A stretch of 64,000 bases of DNA from Kaistella montana (GTDB taxonomy: Bacteria; Bacteroidota; Bacteroidia; Flavobacteriales; Weeksellaceae). Shown here in pieces: positions 37,869 through 46,661 of the stretch (positions are counted from its first letter, which is position 1; each line of letters begins with the position of its first letter). The notes beneath the pieces were generated by a model. The model searched no databases. It was not told the origin of the DNA and saw only the letters and a list, made by a program, of their open reading frames with translations. The DNA is taken from contig NZ_JANFQP010000002.1 in assembly GCF_024436175.1 (NCBI RefSeq), positions 372,001 through 436,000 of the forward strand, written 5' to 3'. Made by a program: the position numbers and the translations under genes.

Positions 37869-38395
37869 TTCTTTTCTGAATCTCCTACAAATTCCAGCGA
37901 AACTGAATTCATGCAATATCGCATCCCAGTCGGCGCCGGACCATCATTGAAAACATGTCCGAGATGAGAATCGCAACGTTTGCAAACTACCTCAATTCTT
38001 TCCATTCCGTGGGAAGAATCTCTGTTGTAAGCCACGCCTTCTTTATCGGCTTCAAAAAAACTCGGCCATCCACAAGTGGAAGAAAACTTGGAATCTGACC
38101 GGAAAAGATGGTTGCCACAAACCGCGCAATAGTATTCTCCAAGTTCATCAAACTGGTTGTATTTTCCTGTAAAAGGTCTTTCAGTATTAGCTTCTCTGGC
38201 GATGGCATAAAGATCCGGCGAAAGAATTTTTTTCCATTCTTCGTTACTAACGCTCAATTTGGAACGGTCTGTTCTTGAGTAATATGGGTTATTTTTTGTA
38301 GTGGAATTTTCCATAGCTTGTACTTTTTCGGGTTTATTAACCTGAGAACACATTTGCAGGGAAATGCTTATCAGAATTATTAGGATTGTTTTCAT
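37865..38395 (-). CDS. msrB: Peptide-methionine (R)-S-oxide reductase, lipoprotein form
   Basis: Reduces methionine-R-sulfoxide in proteins. Zinc cysteines in YCAVCGNHLF and VCKRCDSHLGHVF, catalytic Cys in RYCMNSVSLEF, and FFEADKEGVAY are all present. The N-terminus MKTILIILISISLQMCSQ has a lipobox-like LQMC, so the enzyme is probably exported and lipid-anchored, protecting envelope proteins. 176 residues. Confidence 0.92.
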   Translation of the reverse strand: MKTILIILISISLQMCSQVNKPEKVQAMENSTTKNNPYYSRTDRSKLSVSNEEWKKILSPDLYAIAREANTERPFTGKYNQFDELGEYYCAVCGNHLFRSDSKFSSTCGWPSFFEADKEGVAYNRDSSHGMERIEVVCKRCDSHLGHVFNDGPAPTGMRYCMNSVSLEFVGDSEKK

Positions 38396-38471
38396 CTTTT
38401 AAAAACAGATTTTTAAGATAAATCGTATTTAGAATGAATTTTGCACTTCAAAAGTAGTAAATTTGAACCTA

Positions 38472-39716
38472 ATGAACGACGCAGAAAAAAAAATACAGCT
38501 CAGAAAATACAAATTATTTGCAACCGGACTTTTCGTTTTAATGGTTGTGATCTTCGTTGTGACAACCATTTTAGAGAAAAGACATCCTGCACATTGGATT
38601 GGCTACATCCGAGCTTTTTCCGAAGCGGCGATGGTCGGTGCTTTGGCAGATTGGTTTGCAGTGACGGCACTTTTCAATTATCCTTTAGGCTTGAAAATTC
38701 CGCACACAAATCTTATTGAAAACAGCAAAGACCGAATCGGTGATAATCTTGGGAATTTCGTGGTTTCTAATTTTCTTTCGCCTTCTAATATTCGTCCATA
38801 CATTCAAAAACTGAAAATCTCTCATTTTGTGGGCGAGTGGCTTTCCAAAGAACGAAACCAACAGAATTTGGTGAAAGAAATGTCGAATATTGTTTTGGAT
38901 ATTTTAAATAAATTGGATAATTCTGCGGTGGTGAAATTTATCGGAAATAAGGCTAAAGAAATGTCGGATGATTTGGAAATCAACCAAATTTTAGGCAGTG
39001 GAATTGAATATGTTCTCGATAAAAACGATCATCAAAGGATGATTACCAGCCTTTCAAAACAAATCAAAGATTACGTTCTTCAGCATCAGGAAATCGTAAA
39101 AAACCGTGTAAAAAAGGAAAGTTTCTTCCTGATTCCGAAATTTGTGGACGATACGATTGCCGAAAAAATCACCACCGGACTTTCCTCGTTTTTTGAGGAA
39201 GTGGAAAAAGATCAGCATCATTCTCTGCGAAACGAAATTACCCAAAAATTGTACGCATTTTCCCATGAAATTCAAACTGAAGAAAAATGGGCAGAGGAAT
39301 TTCGCGGCATTAAAAATGACTTTTTAAAAGAGGAAAAAATCAACCAATATTCGAAAGACATTTGGGAATCCATCAAAAAATCTTTGTCGAAAGAACTGGA
39401 AGATGAAGATTCGGCGCTGAAAAAATATTTGCAAAAAAACCTGACAGAACTTGCCGAAAATTTAAAATCCGACGAAAAACTTCAGTATAAAATTGACCAT
39501 TGGGTTCGGGTAACCGCTTACAAATATATCCTTCGAAACACCCATCAATTTGGAGATTTAATCAGTTCAACCGTGGGAAATTGGCAAGGAAAAGAGCTCA
39601 GCAAAAAACTGGAACTCGAAGTGGGAAAAGATTTGCAGTTCATCCGCGTGAACGGAACTTTGGTAGGCGGTTTGGTCGGATTAATAATCTATACGATTTC
39701 AAATTTTTTCATTTGA
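38472..39716 (+). CDS. DUF445 family membrane protein
   Basis: ATG 38472 (MNDAEKKIQLRKYKLF) is chosen over a TTG at 38463 that lies in a -7-like box TAAATTTG. An N-terminal transmembrane helix (LFVLMVVIFVVTTIL), the phrase AFSEAAMVGALADWFAVTAL that is diagnostic of DUF445, a long helical domain, and a C-terminal helix (LVGGLVGLIIYTISNFFI) make up 414 residues. YheB-like proteins of this family have no settled function. Convergent with pyrD, four bases apart. Confidence 0.88.
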   Translation: MNDAEKKIQLRKYKLFATGLFVLMVVIFVVTTILEKRHPAHWIGYIRAFSEAAMVGALADWFAVTALFNYPLGLKIPHTNLIENSKDRIGDNLGNFVVSNFLSPSNIRPYIQKLKISHFVGEWLSKERNQQNLVKEMSNIVLDILNKLDNSAVVKFIGNKAKEMSDDLEINQILGSGIEYVLDKNDHQRMITSLSKQIKDYVLQHQEIVKNRVKKESFFLIPKFVDDTIAEKITTGLSSFFEEVEKDQHHSLRNEITQKLYAFSHEIQTEEKWAEEFRGIKNDFLKEEKINQYSKDIWESIKKSLSKELEDEDSALKKYLQKNLTELAENLKSDEKLQYKIDHWVRVTAYKYILRNTHQFGDLISSTVGNWQGKELSKKLELEVGKDLQFIRVNGTLVGGLVGLIIYTISNFFI

Positions 39717-39720
39717 TTTT

Positions 39721-40728
39721 TTAATTTTTTTCCAAAAGCTTCTTATTAATATCACGAATCAATTCAGGGCCTTCGTAGATAAATCCGGTGTAAAGTTGTA
39801 TTAAACTTGCGCCGGCTTCCAGTTTTTCGAGTGCTTCTTCTGCAGAATGAATTCCGCCCACACCGATGATTGGGAAAGCCTTTCCGCTTTTTTCAGAGAG
39901 AAATCGGATGACTTCCGTAGACCTTTTCGTCAAAGGCTTTCCTGAAAGCCCGCCGGTTTCAGTTCTATTTTCTGAAATAAGATTTTCTCTAGAAAGCGTT
40001 GTGTTGGTAGCAATTACACCTGCAATTTTGGTTTCTTTTACAATATCAATAATATCTAAAAGCTGATCGTTGTTCAAATCCGGAGCAATTTTCAGTAAAA
40101 TAGGTTTTGGTTTTTCTTTTTGGGCATTGAGTTGCTGCAAAGTTCCGAGCAATTTTGTTAAAGGCTCTTTATCCTGAAGCTCCCGAAGATTCGGCGTGTT
40201 GGGCGAACTCACATTGACCACGAAATAATCGACAACAGGAAATAATTTTTGAAAACAAATGATATAATCGTTAACTGCTTCTTCGTTGGGCGTGATTTTA
40301 TTTTTTCCAATATTTCCGCCAATCAATACTTTTTTATTTGTTTTTAATCTTTCCACTGCGGCATCTACTCCACCGTTATTAAAACCCATTCGGTTGATGA
40401 TTGCCGAATCTTCTTTTAATCTGAACAATCTTTTTTTCGGGTTTCCGTCTTGCGGTTTAGGAGTTAAAGTTCCGATTTCTACAAAGCCAAAACCGAGATC
40501 CGAAAGTTCACTAAACATTTTCGCATCTTTATCAAAACCAGCAGCCAAACCAACGGGATTTTTAAATTTTAACCCGAAGACTTCACGTTCTAAACGCGGA
40601 TCTTCAATAGGTTTTGGCATAAATATTTTAGCAAGAAAAGGGAAATTTTTTAATAATGAAAAAGTAAAATAATGAACTTCTTCAGGATCGAATTTGAAAA
40701 GAATCGGGCGGATAAAGGATTTGTACAT
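39721..40728 (-). CDS. pyrD: Dihydroorotate dehydrogenase (quinone), class 2
   Basis: FMN enzyme of pyrimidine synthesis that passes electrons to quinone at the inner membrane. Start [20 protein letters not shown] at 40728 is the usual N-terminus with the membrane-associating helix; the longer frame to 40746 is less likely. Blocks [36 protein letters not shown], the catalytic Ser in [15 protein letters not shown], and [16 protein letters not shown] are present. 335 residues. Confidence 0.95.
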   Translation of the reverse strand: MYKSFIRPILFKFDPEEVHYFTFSLLKNFPFLAKIFMPKPIEDPRLEREVFGLKFKNPVGLAAGFDKDAKMFSELSDLGFGFVEIGTLTPKPQDGNPKKRLFRLKEDSAIINRMGFNNGGVDAAVERLKTNKKVLIGGNIGKNKITPNEEAVNDYIICFQKLFPVVDYFVVNVSSPNTPNLRELQDKEPLTKLLGTLQQLNAQKEKPKPILLKIAPDLNNDQLLDIIDIVKETKIAGVIATNTTLSRENLISENRTETGGLSGKPLTKRSTEVIRFLSEKSGKAFPIIGVGGIHSAEEALEKLEAGASLIQLYTGFIYEGPELIRDINKKLLEKN

Positions 40729-40793
40729 GGAAGAAAAGTTTAGCAAATTTAATGATTTACAACTAAACTTTCTAATGAAATCTGCCGGTAACT

Positions 40794-40868
40794 AGCCCTG
40801 ATCGCAGCGGCATCCTTTTGCGACACGAAGTGGAGCAAAAGATATAGCGGAGAGCAGGTTCCCGGCTC
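40794..40868 (+). repeat. Dispersed repeat, copy 2
   Basis: CTTTTGC (40815-40821) and GCAAAAG (40835-40841) enclose ACGAAGTGGAG, followed by TAGCGGAGAGC and a GC-rich end. Same layout and orientation as 28270-28356, with the stem sequence replaced by another complementary pair. Confidence 0.7.
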
Positions 40869-40891
40869 CTTAAAATTAGAATAAAATTCCC

Positions 40892-40899
40892 TATTTTTG
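40892..40899 (+). promoter_or_regulatory. Promoter -7 box of glyS
   Basis: TATTTTTG fits TAnnTTTG and lies 17 bases upstream of the glyS start. Confidence 0.5.
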
Positions 40900-40915
40900 C
40901 ACAAATTCAACTAAA

Positions 40916-42457
40916 ATGGCTAAACAAGAAGATATTTTCAAAAAACTGATTTCTCATGCGAAAGAATATGGTTTTATTTTTCCTTCAAGTGAGATCTACG
41001 ACGGACTTTCAGCGATTTATGATTACGGACAAAACGGTGCGGAACTGAAAAACAACATCAAACAATATTGGTGGAAAGCGATGGTTCAGCTGAATGAAAA
41101 TATTGTAGGAATTGATTCTGCGATTTTCATGCATCCAACAATTTGGAAAGCTTCAGGCCATGTCGATGCTTTTAATGATCCTTTGATCGATAATAAAGAT
41201 TCTAAAAAACGTTTCAGAGCCGATGTTTTATTGGAAGATTACTGCGCAAAACTCGAAGAAAAAGCTCAGAAAGAAATCGATAAAGCGGCAAAAAGATTTG
41301 GTGATGCTTTCGATAAAAACGAATTTGAAACCACCAATCCAAGAGTTTTAGAATATCGCGAAAAACAGAAAACCATTCTTTCGAGAATGGCAAAATCTCT
41401 GGAAAACAATGATTTAGCAGACGTAAAAGCATTAATCGAAGAACTCGAAATTGCTGATCCAGATACCGGTTCGAAAAACTGGACCGACGTGCGTCAATTC
41501 AATTTGATGTTCGGAACAAAACTAGGTGCAGCTTCCGAAAATGCAACCGATCTTTATCTTCGTCCGGAAACTGCTCAAGGAATTTTCGTCAACTTTTTGA
41601 ATGTTCAGAAAACTTCTCGTCACAAATTACCTTTCGGGATTGCACAAATCGGAAAAGCCTTTAGAAATGAGATTGTTGCGAGACAATTTATCTTCAGAAT
41701 GCGCGAATTCGAACAGATGGAAATGCAATTTTTCGTTCCACCTGGAACAGAACTTAGTTTTTATGAAGAATGGAAACAAAAACGTCTGAACTGGCATTTG
41801 GCCTTAGGTTTAGGTGCTGAAAATTATAAATTCCACGACCACGAAAAACTGGCTCATTACGCCAACGCAGCTGCAGATATTGAGTTTAAATTCCCATTCG
41901 GTTTCAAAGAATTGGAAGGAATTCACTCCAGAACGGATTTTGATTTGAGTGCACACGAGAAATTCTCAGGAAGAAAATTACAATATTTCGATCCGGAAAG
42001 AAACGAAAATTACGTTCCGTATGTGGTGGAAACTTCGGTTGGATTGGATCGTCTTTTCCTTGCGATTTTCTCCAATTCATTGAAAGATGAAGTATTGGAA
42101 GACGGCTCCGAAAGAACGGTTCTTACGCTTCCGCCAGCTTTAGCACCAGTAAAAGCTGCAATTCTTCCTTTGATGAAAAAAGACGGACTTGGCGAATATG
42201 GTGAAAAAATCTTCAACGATTTGAAATACGATTTCAACGTGATTTATGAAGACAAAGACAGCATCGGAAAACGTTATCGTCGTCAAGATGCGATTGGTAC
42301 GCCTTTCTGTATCACGGTTGACCACGATTCTTTAACAGACAACACCGTAACTTTGCGTGACCGCGACACAATGAAACAAGAACGTGTTCCGGTAGCCGAT
42401 TTGCGAAGAATTATCGATGAGAAAACAAATTTCAGAAATCTGCTTTCTAAGATTTAA
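40916..42457 (+). CDS. glyS: Glycine--tRNA ligase, single-chain alpha2 type
   Basis: Class II synthetase charging tRNA-Gly. Motifs include SGHVDAFNDP, motif 2 RNEIVARQFIFRMREFEQME, LRPETAQGIFVNFLNVQKTS, motif 3 ETSVGLDRLFLAI, and the C-terminal anticodon-binding domain (PPALAPVKAAILPLMKKDGL, RDTMKQERVPVADL). 513 residues, the eukaryote-like dimeric form rather than the alpha2beta2 enzyme of E. coli; NCBI often names this gene glyQS or glyS. Confidence 0.95.
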   Translation: MAKQEDIFKKLISHAKEYGFIFPSSEIYDGLSAIYDYGQNGAELKNNIKQYWWKAMVQLNENIVGIDSAIFMHPTIWKASGHVDAFNDPLIDNKDSKKRFRADVLLEDYCAKLEEKAQKEIDKAAKRFGDAFDKNEFETTNPRVLEYREKQKTILSRMAKSLENNDLADVKALIEELEIADPDTGSKNWTDVRQFNLMFGTKLGAASENATDLYLRPETAQGIFVNFLNVQKTSRHKLPFGIAQIGKAFRNEIVARQFIFRMREFEQMEMQFFVPPGTELSFYEEWKQKRLNWHLALGLGAENYKFHDHEKLAHYANAAADIEFKFPFGFKELEGIHSRTDFDLSAHEKFSGRKLQYFDPERNENYVPYVVETSVGLDRLFLAIFSNSLKDEVLEDGSERTVLTLPPALAPVKAAILPLMKKDGLGEYGEKIFNDLKYDFNVIYEDKDSIGKRYRRQDAIGTPFCITVDHDSLTDNTVTLRDRDTMKQERVPVADLRRIIDEKTNFRNLLSKI

Positions 42458-42477
42458 TTTCTAAAAAATACTTTCTA

Positions 42478-42510
42478 AAAAGTTTCGGAGAAATCCGGAG
42501 CTTTTTTTTA
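42478..42510 (+). terminator. glyS terminator
   Basis: AAGTTTCGGA and TCCGGAGCTT pair (with G-T wobbles) around GAAA and are followed by T8. Confidence 0.75.
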
Positions 42511-42527
42511 TATTTAATCATTACAAA

Positions 42528-43676
42528 ATGAATCAAATGATCAAGAAAATCCTTCAACCTATTCTTATCGCTATCGCATTGATTATTGCTTTAACGTACG
42601 CTTTTGGATACGATTATTTATTCAAAGGAATTCGGGAAACTTATTTTCGTGGAGTTACCGGTTCGACAATCGATGATGGGGAATATTTCAACAATCATCC
42701 TATTGCAATAGGAAAACCTATTCCATGGGAAATGGATTCTCTATACAACAAACAAGCTTTGCCTAAAAGTTTAGTTCAAGACTTAAAAACTACCAATTCT
42801 GCTTCTTTTTTGATCATTAAAAACGGAAAATTGTTGCACGAAGAATATTGGAACGGCTATACTAAAAACGCTGAAACCAATTCTTTTTCGATGGCAAAAG
42901 CGGTCACCGTATTGCTTTTGGGAAAAGCAATTGAAGAAAAAAAGATTACAAACCTCAACCAACGTTATTCCGATTTTTTTGAAAATTATAAAAATGTAGA
43001 GTTTGGAAATAAGCTCACCATCGGAGATTTAGCAAGAATGGAAGCCGGCCTAAACTGGAATGAAAACTATAAAAATCCTTTTCTGCAAAATGCAAAAGCG
43101 TATTATGGGAAATCTCTGGAAGAAGCGGTTTTACTTCGTGGTTTTAAAGAAAATCCGGGAACAAAATTCGAATATCAAAGTGGTGCAACACAACTTCTTG
43201 GTTTTGCTTTAAGAAAATCCATGAACAAAACCGTCGCCGAATACACCTCAGAAAAACTCTGGAAACCTCTTGGAATGGAACAAAACGCAAATTGGAGCAC
43301 CGATGATTTCGGGATGGAAAAAACATTTTGCTGCATCCATTCCAATGCTCGCGATTTTGCAAAACTCGGACAATTATTTCTGAATGAAGGAAAAGTTGGA
43401 AATCAACAAATCATCAGTTCGCAGTTTTTAAATGAAATGAAAACTCCGACCAAACTTTCCAAGGAAGCTTACGGAATGGGACTTTGGATCAATAATGATG
43501 CTGCCGTAAAACATTACTATTTTTGGGGATTACATGGACAATACATCATCATCGTTCCTGAAAAAAATATCGTTATCGTAAGAACCGGAATGTACGAAGA
43601 CCAACCCGTTGACGAAAAAGGGAGACCAAAACAAGTTGTATTTTTAGTGAATGAAGTTGCAAAAATGATGAAGTGA
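42528..43676 (+). CDS. Serine hydrolase, beta-lactamase/DD-peptidase fold (class C-like)
   Basis: An N-terminal membrane helix (MIKKILQPILIAIALIIALT) anchors a 330-residue domain. The SxxK nucleophile motif is in TNSFSMAKAVTVLLLG, the second motif YxS in KFEYQSGATQLLG, and a late HGQYIIIVPEKN replaces the KTG strand with H-G. These features match the family of EstB/6-aminohexanoate-dimer hydrolase-like serine hydrolases rather than a resistance beta-lactamase. Substrate unknown. Located alone between glyS and sufS. Confidence 0.85.
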   Translation: MNQMIKKILQPILIAIALIIALTYAFGYDYLFKGIRETYFRGVTGSTIDDGEYFNNHPIAIGKPIPWEMDSLYNKQALPKSLVQDLKTTNSASFLIIKNGKLLHEEYWNGYTKNAETNSFSMAKAVTVLLLGKAIEEKKITNLNQRYSDFFENYKNVEFGNKLTIGDLARMEAGLNWNENYKNPFLQNAKAYYGKSLEEAVLLRGFKENPGTKFEYQSGATQLLGFALRKSMNKTVAEYTSEKLWKPLGMEQNANWSTDDFGMEKTFCCIHSNARDFAKLGQLFLNEGKVGNQQIISSQFLNEMKTPTKLSKEAYGMGLWINNDAAVKHYYFWGLHGQYIIIVPEKNIVIVRTGMYEDQPVDEKGRPKQVVFLVNEVAKMMK

Positions 43677-43703
43677 TTTAGGAATCGTCAAAAATAAAAT
43701 CCT

Positions 43704-43711
43704 TAAATTTG
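43704..43711 (+). promoter_or_regulatory. Promoter -7 box of sufS
   Basis: TAAATTTG fits the consensus and lies 20 bases before the sufS start. Confidence 0.45.
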
Positions 43712-43731
43712 AACCATTCTAAATAAAACAA

Positions 43732-44952
43732 ATGCTCGATTTACAACATATTCGCAACCAGTTTCCTATTCTCAATCAGCAAGTTAACGGAAAACCTTTG
43801 GTTTATTTCGACAATGCTGCAACTTCGCAGAAACCGTTATCGGTAATGAATTCTTGGGAAAAATATTACAGCGAGATCAATGCGAATGTTCACCGTGGAA
43901 TCCACACCTTGAGTCAGTTAGCGACTGAAGAAATGGAACTTTCTAGGAGAAAAATCCAGAAATTCATCAATGCAAAAAACGATTTTGAAGTCATTTTCAC
44001 CAAAGGAACTACGGAAGGAATCAACCTTATCGCCTATTCTTTGACGAATTTGATTAAAGAAAACGACGAAATCATCATTTCTTATTTAGAACATCACTCG
44101 AATATCGTTCCTTGGCAAATGCTTTGCGAAAGAACTGGCGCAAAACTGAAGGTAATTCCAATCGATGAAAACGGAATTTTACAACTCGATTTTTTAGATA
44201 AAAATTTAAGCGAAAAAACCAAAATAGTCTCTGTTAATCAGGTTTCCAACGCATTAGGAATTGTAAATCCAATTGATGAAATCATTGCAAAAACCCGTGC
44301 GAATTCCAATGCGATGATCGTAATTGATGGAGCACAATCTGCACCACATTTCAAAATCGATGTTCAGAAAATAGACTGCGACTTTTTCGTTTTTTCAGGC
44401 CACAAAATGTACGCACCAATGGCAACCGGAATTTTGTACGGAAAAGAAGAAATTCTGAGAAAAATTCAGCCTTTCCACGGCGGTGGTGAGATGATAGCAA
44501 CTTGTACTTTCGAAAAAACAACTTATGCCGATTTGCCTTTCAAATTTGAAGCCGGAACTCCGAATGTAGGCGGAAATATCGCTTTGGGAGCCGCGGTTGA
44601 TTTCATCGAAAACATTAGTCATGAGCATTTACAAAATCACGAAAATGCTTTGTTGGATTACGCGCAAAAACAATTGCTTCAAATTGAAGGTTTAAAAATC
44701 TACGGTGAAAATGCCCACCGAACCGGCGTTGTTTCTTTCAATCTAGAAGGAATTGGCATTTCTTCGGATGTTGGAATGATTCTGGACAAGTTGGGAATCG
44801 CTGTGAGAACCGGCCATCATTGTACGCAACCGATTATGAATTTCTTCAATATCGCAGGAACTGTTCGAGCTAGTTTTGCGGTCTACAACACGTTTGAAGA
44901 GATTGACATTCTTTTTGAAGGAGTAAAAAAAGCGCAAAAAATGTTGGGTTAA
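43732..44952 (+). CDS. sufS: Cysteine desulfurase SufS
   Basis: PLP enzyme that supplies sulfur from cysteine for Fe-S assembly. The PLP lysine is in FSGHKMYAPMATGILYGK, the catalytic Cys in VRTGHHCTQPIMNFF, with FDNAATSQKP near the N-terminus and EAGTPNVGGNIAL in the middle. 406 residues, group II desulfurase. It lies 11 kb from iscA-sufBCD rather than within that operon. Confidence 0.95.
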   Translation: MLDLQHIRNQFPILNQQVNGKPLVYFDNAATSQKPLSVMNSWEKYYSEINANVHRGIHTLSQLATEEMELSRRKIQKFINAKNDFEVIFTKGTTEGINLIAYSLTNLIKENDEIIISYLEHHSNIVPWQMLCERTGAKLKVIPIDENGILQLDFLDKNLSEKTKIVSVNQVSNALGIVNPIDEIIAKTRANSNAMIVIDGAQSAPHFKIDVQKIDCDFFVFSGHKMYAPMATGILYGKEEILRKIQPFHGGGEMIATCTFEKTTYADLPFKFEAGTPNVGGNIALGAAVDFIENISHEHLQNHENALLDYAQKQLLQIEGLKIYGENAHRTGVVSFNLEGIGISSDVGMILDKLGIAVRTGHHCTQPIMNFFNIAGTVRASFAVYNTFEEIDILFEGVKKAQKMLG

Positions 44953-44955
44953 ATC

Positions 44956-45405
44956 TTAGTTTTCCAAGATTTGTTTTGCCGCTTCTTTTGTTTTTACTTT
45001 TTCAATGACGCGAACGCATATTCCGTTTTCATCGAAAATAAAAGTGGTACGAACAATTCCCATGAATTCTCTACCCATGAATTTTTTGAGCTGCCAAACT
45101 CCGAATTTTTCGATAACCTCTTTTGTTTCATCTGCCAAAAGTGGATATTGAAATCCAAATTTTTCATGGAATTTTTTCTGAGTTTTCACCGGATCAGCCG
45201 AAACTCCTAATAATTGAAAGCCTTCTTTTTTAAGTTTCGAAAAATGATCATTTAAATTACAAGCTTCAGCGGTGCAACCCGGCGTATTTGCCTTTGGATA
45301 AAAGAAAACGATGAGTTTTTTTCCTAAAAATTGCTGTGAATTTACAGATTCTCCATCTTGATTTACACTTACAAATTCAGGTAATTGATCACCTACTTTC
45401 AACAT
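44956..45405 (-). CDS. bcp: Thioredoxin-dependent thiol peroxidase (Bcp/PrxQ)
   Basis: Peroxiredoxin reducing hydroperoxides. The peroxidatic Cys and a second Cys five residues later are in NTPGCTAEACNLND, the typical alpha-type PrxQ arrangement, with FFYPKANTPG and GVSADPVKTQKKFHEKFGF. 149 residues. Convergent with sufS, three bases between stops. Confidence 0.95.
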   Translation of the reverse strand: MLKVGDQLPEFVSVNQDGESVNSQQFLGKKLIVFFYPKANTPGCTAEACNLNDHFSKLKKEGFQLLGVSADPVKTQKKFHEKFGFQYPLLADETKEVIEKFGVWQLKKFMGREFMGIVRTTFIFDENGICVRVIEKVKTKEAAKQILEN

Positions 45406-45437
45406 AATGTTTAATTTTGCTCAAATTTAAAGCTAAA

Positions 45438-46058
45438 ATGACAAAAAAACAAAGAGCCGAAACCGTAATGCGAGAATTGGAGAAACTATATCCGGAAGTT
45501 CCAATTCCTCTAGATCACAGCGATCCATACACGCTCTTGGTTGCAGTGGCTCTTTCCGCGCAAACTACCGATAAAAAGGTGAACCAAATTACTCCGAAAT
45601 TGTTCGAAGTTGCCGGAAATCCTTTTAAAATGAAGGAACTAGAGGTTGACGAGATTAAATATTTAATTAAAGAAATCGGACTTGCAAATACAAAGGCCAA
45701 AAACCTAAAAAGAATGGCCGAACTCTTAGTAGAAAGACACAACGGCGAGGTTCCGCAAACATTCGAAGAGTTGGAAGCGCTTCCTGGAGTTGGGCACAAA
45801 ACAGCTTCCGTGGTGATGATTCAGGCTTTTGGAGAACCTGCTTTTCCGGTCGATACGCACATTCACCGATTGATGGTTCAATGGCAATTAACCTCAGGAA
45901 AAAACGTTGTAGAAACGGAAAAAGATGCAAAAAAACTCTTCCCGAAAGAAAGTTGGAACAAGCTTCATCTTCAAATTATTTTCTACGGCAGAGAATATTC
46001 GCCAGCGAGAGGCAATAAAGAAAAAGATTTCTTGACGAGAATGCTTTTTGAAAAGTAA
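45438..46058 (+). CDS. nth: Endonuclease III, lacking Fe-S cluster cysteines
   Basis: Base-excision-repair DNA glycosylase/AP lyase for oxidised pyrimidines. ATG 45438 (MTKKQRAETVMRELEKLYPE) is the start; a TTG at 45417 extends the frame without sense. The helix-hairpin-helix with catalytic Lys (LPGVGHKTASVVM) and catalytic Asp (PVDTHIHRLM) are intact. The C-terminal C-x6-C-x2-C-x5-C cluster of E. coli Nth is replaced by FYGREYSPARGNKEKDFLTR with no Cys, so no 4Fe-4S cluster is expected. Divergent from bcp. Confidence 0.92.
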   Translation: MTKKQRAETVMRELEKLYPEVPIPLDHSDPYTLLVAVALSAQTTDKKVNQITPKLFEVAGNPFKMKELEVDEIKYLIKEIGLANTKAKNLKRMAELLVERHNGEVPQTFEELEALPGVGHKTASVVMIQAFGEPAFPVDTHIHRLMVQWQLTSGKNVVETEKDAKKLFPKESWNKLHLQIIFYGREYSPARGNKEKDFLTRMLFEK

Positions 46059-46066
46059 ATTCTGTT

Positions 46067-46420
46067 TTATTTCAAAAGCACTTCAACCTTATTCACCAAC
46101 TCGTCAATCTCAAAAGGTTTAGTGAGAAAGTCATCTACCTCAATAGATTTGCTGATTTTAGCAGCATCGGGATGAGCCGACATCATCATTATTTTGATAT
46201 GTTGAGTTTTAGGATTTTCTTTAATTTTTTTAGTTAAAGTTTGTCCATCAAAACCCGACATCAATAAATCGGTGATGATAAGTTTTGGATGATTTTTCTC
46301 GATAATTTTTTTAAAATCCATAGGATTAGTACAAGACACCGCATCGAAACCTTCAGCAATTAAAATGCTTTCGAGCAATGTACAAATCTCCTTGTTATCA
46401 TCCACCACCAAAATTTCCAT
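46067..46420 (-). CDS. Stand-alone response regulator receiver protein
   Basis: ATG 46420 (MEILVVDDNKEICTLLESIL) is taken as start because it opens the receiver fold; 28 upstream codons are Ile/Lys/Asn-rich non-coding-looking DNA. Acidic pair VVDDN, phosphoacceptor in LIITDLLMSGFDG, Thr/Ser in MMMSAHPD and Lys in FLTKPFEIDEL are all present. 117 residues with no output domain (CheY-like). No kinase is adjacent. Confidence 0.88.
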   Translation of the reverse strand: MEILVVDDNKEICTLLESILIAEGFDAVSCTNPMDFKKIIEKNHPKLIITDLLMSGFDGQTLTKKIKENPKTQHIKIMMMSAHPDAAKISKSIEVDDFLTKPFEIDELVNKVEVLLK

Positions 46421-46607
46421 ATTCTTATTCGCGTTTTTTTTGTTGAATATCAAAATAATTTCTGATATTGAAAAAGCAAAATTAATTATTTTTTTTAATG
46501 TCATTTATTAAATAATGAGATTTTTTAAGCAAATTTGATATTCATAAATTATAATTTTTATATAAAATCCAAAACACAATCAATTAAATTAATTTCTGAC
46601 AAACAAA

Positions 46608-46640
46608 CGAAAAATCCACTGAGGATTTCAGCGGATTTAG
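46608..46640 (-). terminator. Terminator of the DUF885 gene
   Basis: On the minus strand AAATCCGCTGA pairs with TCAGTGGATTT around AATCC, then TTTT; 22 bases downstream of the stop. Confidence 0.75.
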
Positions 46641-46661
46641 TTTAATTATTTACGTAATTAA

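Noticed and set aside
42528-43676. Antibiotic-resistance beta-lactamase
   Set aside because: The SxxK and YxS motifs are of the esterase/DD-peptidase-like serine hydrolase type and the KTG strand is altered, in a core-gene context.
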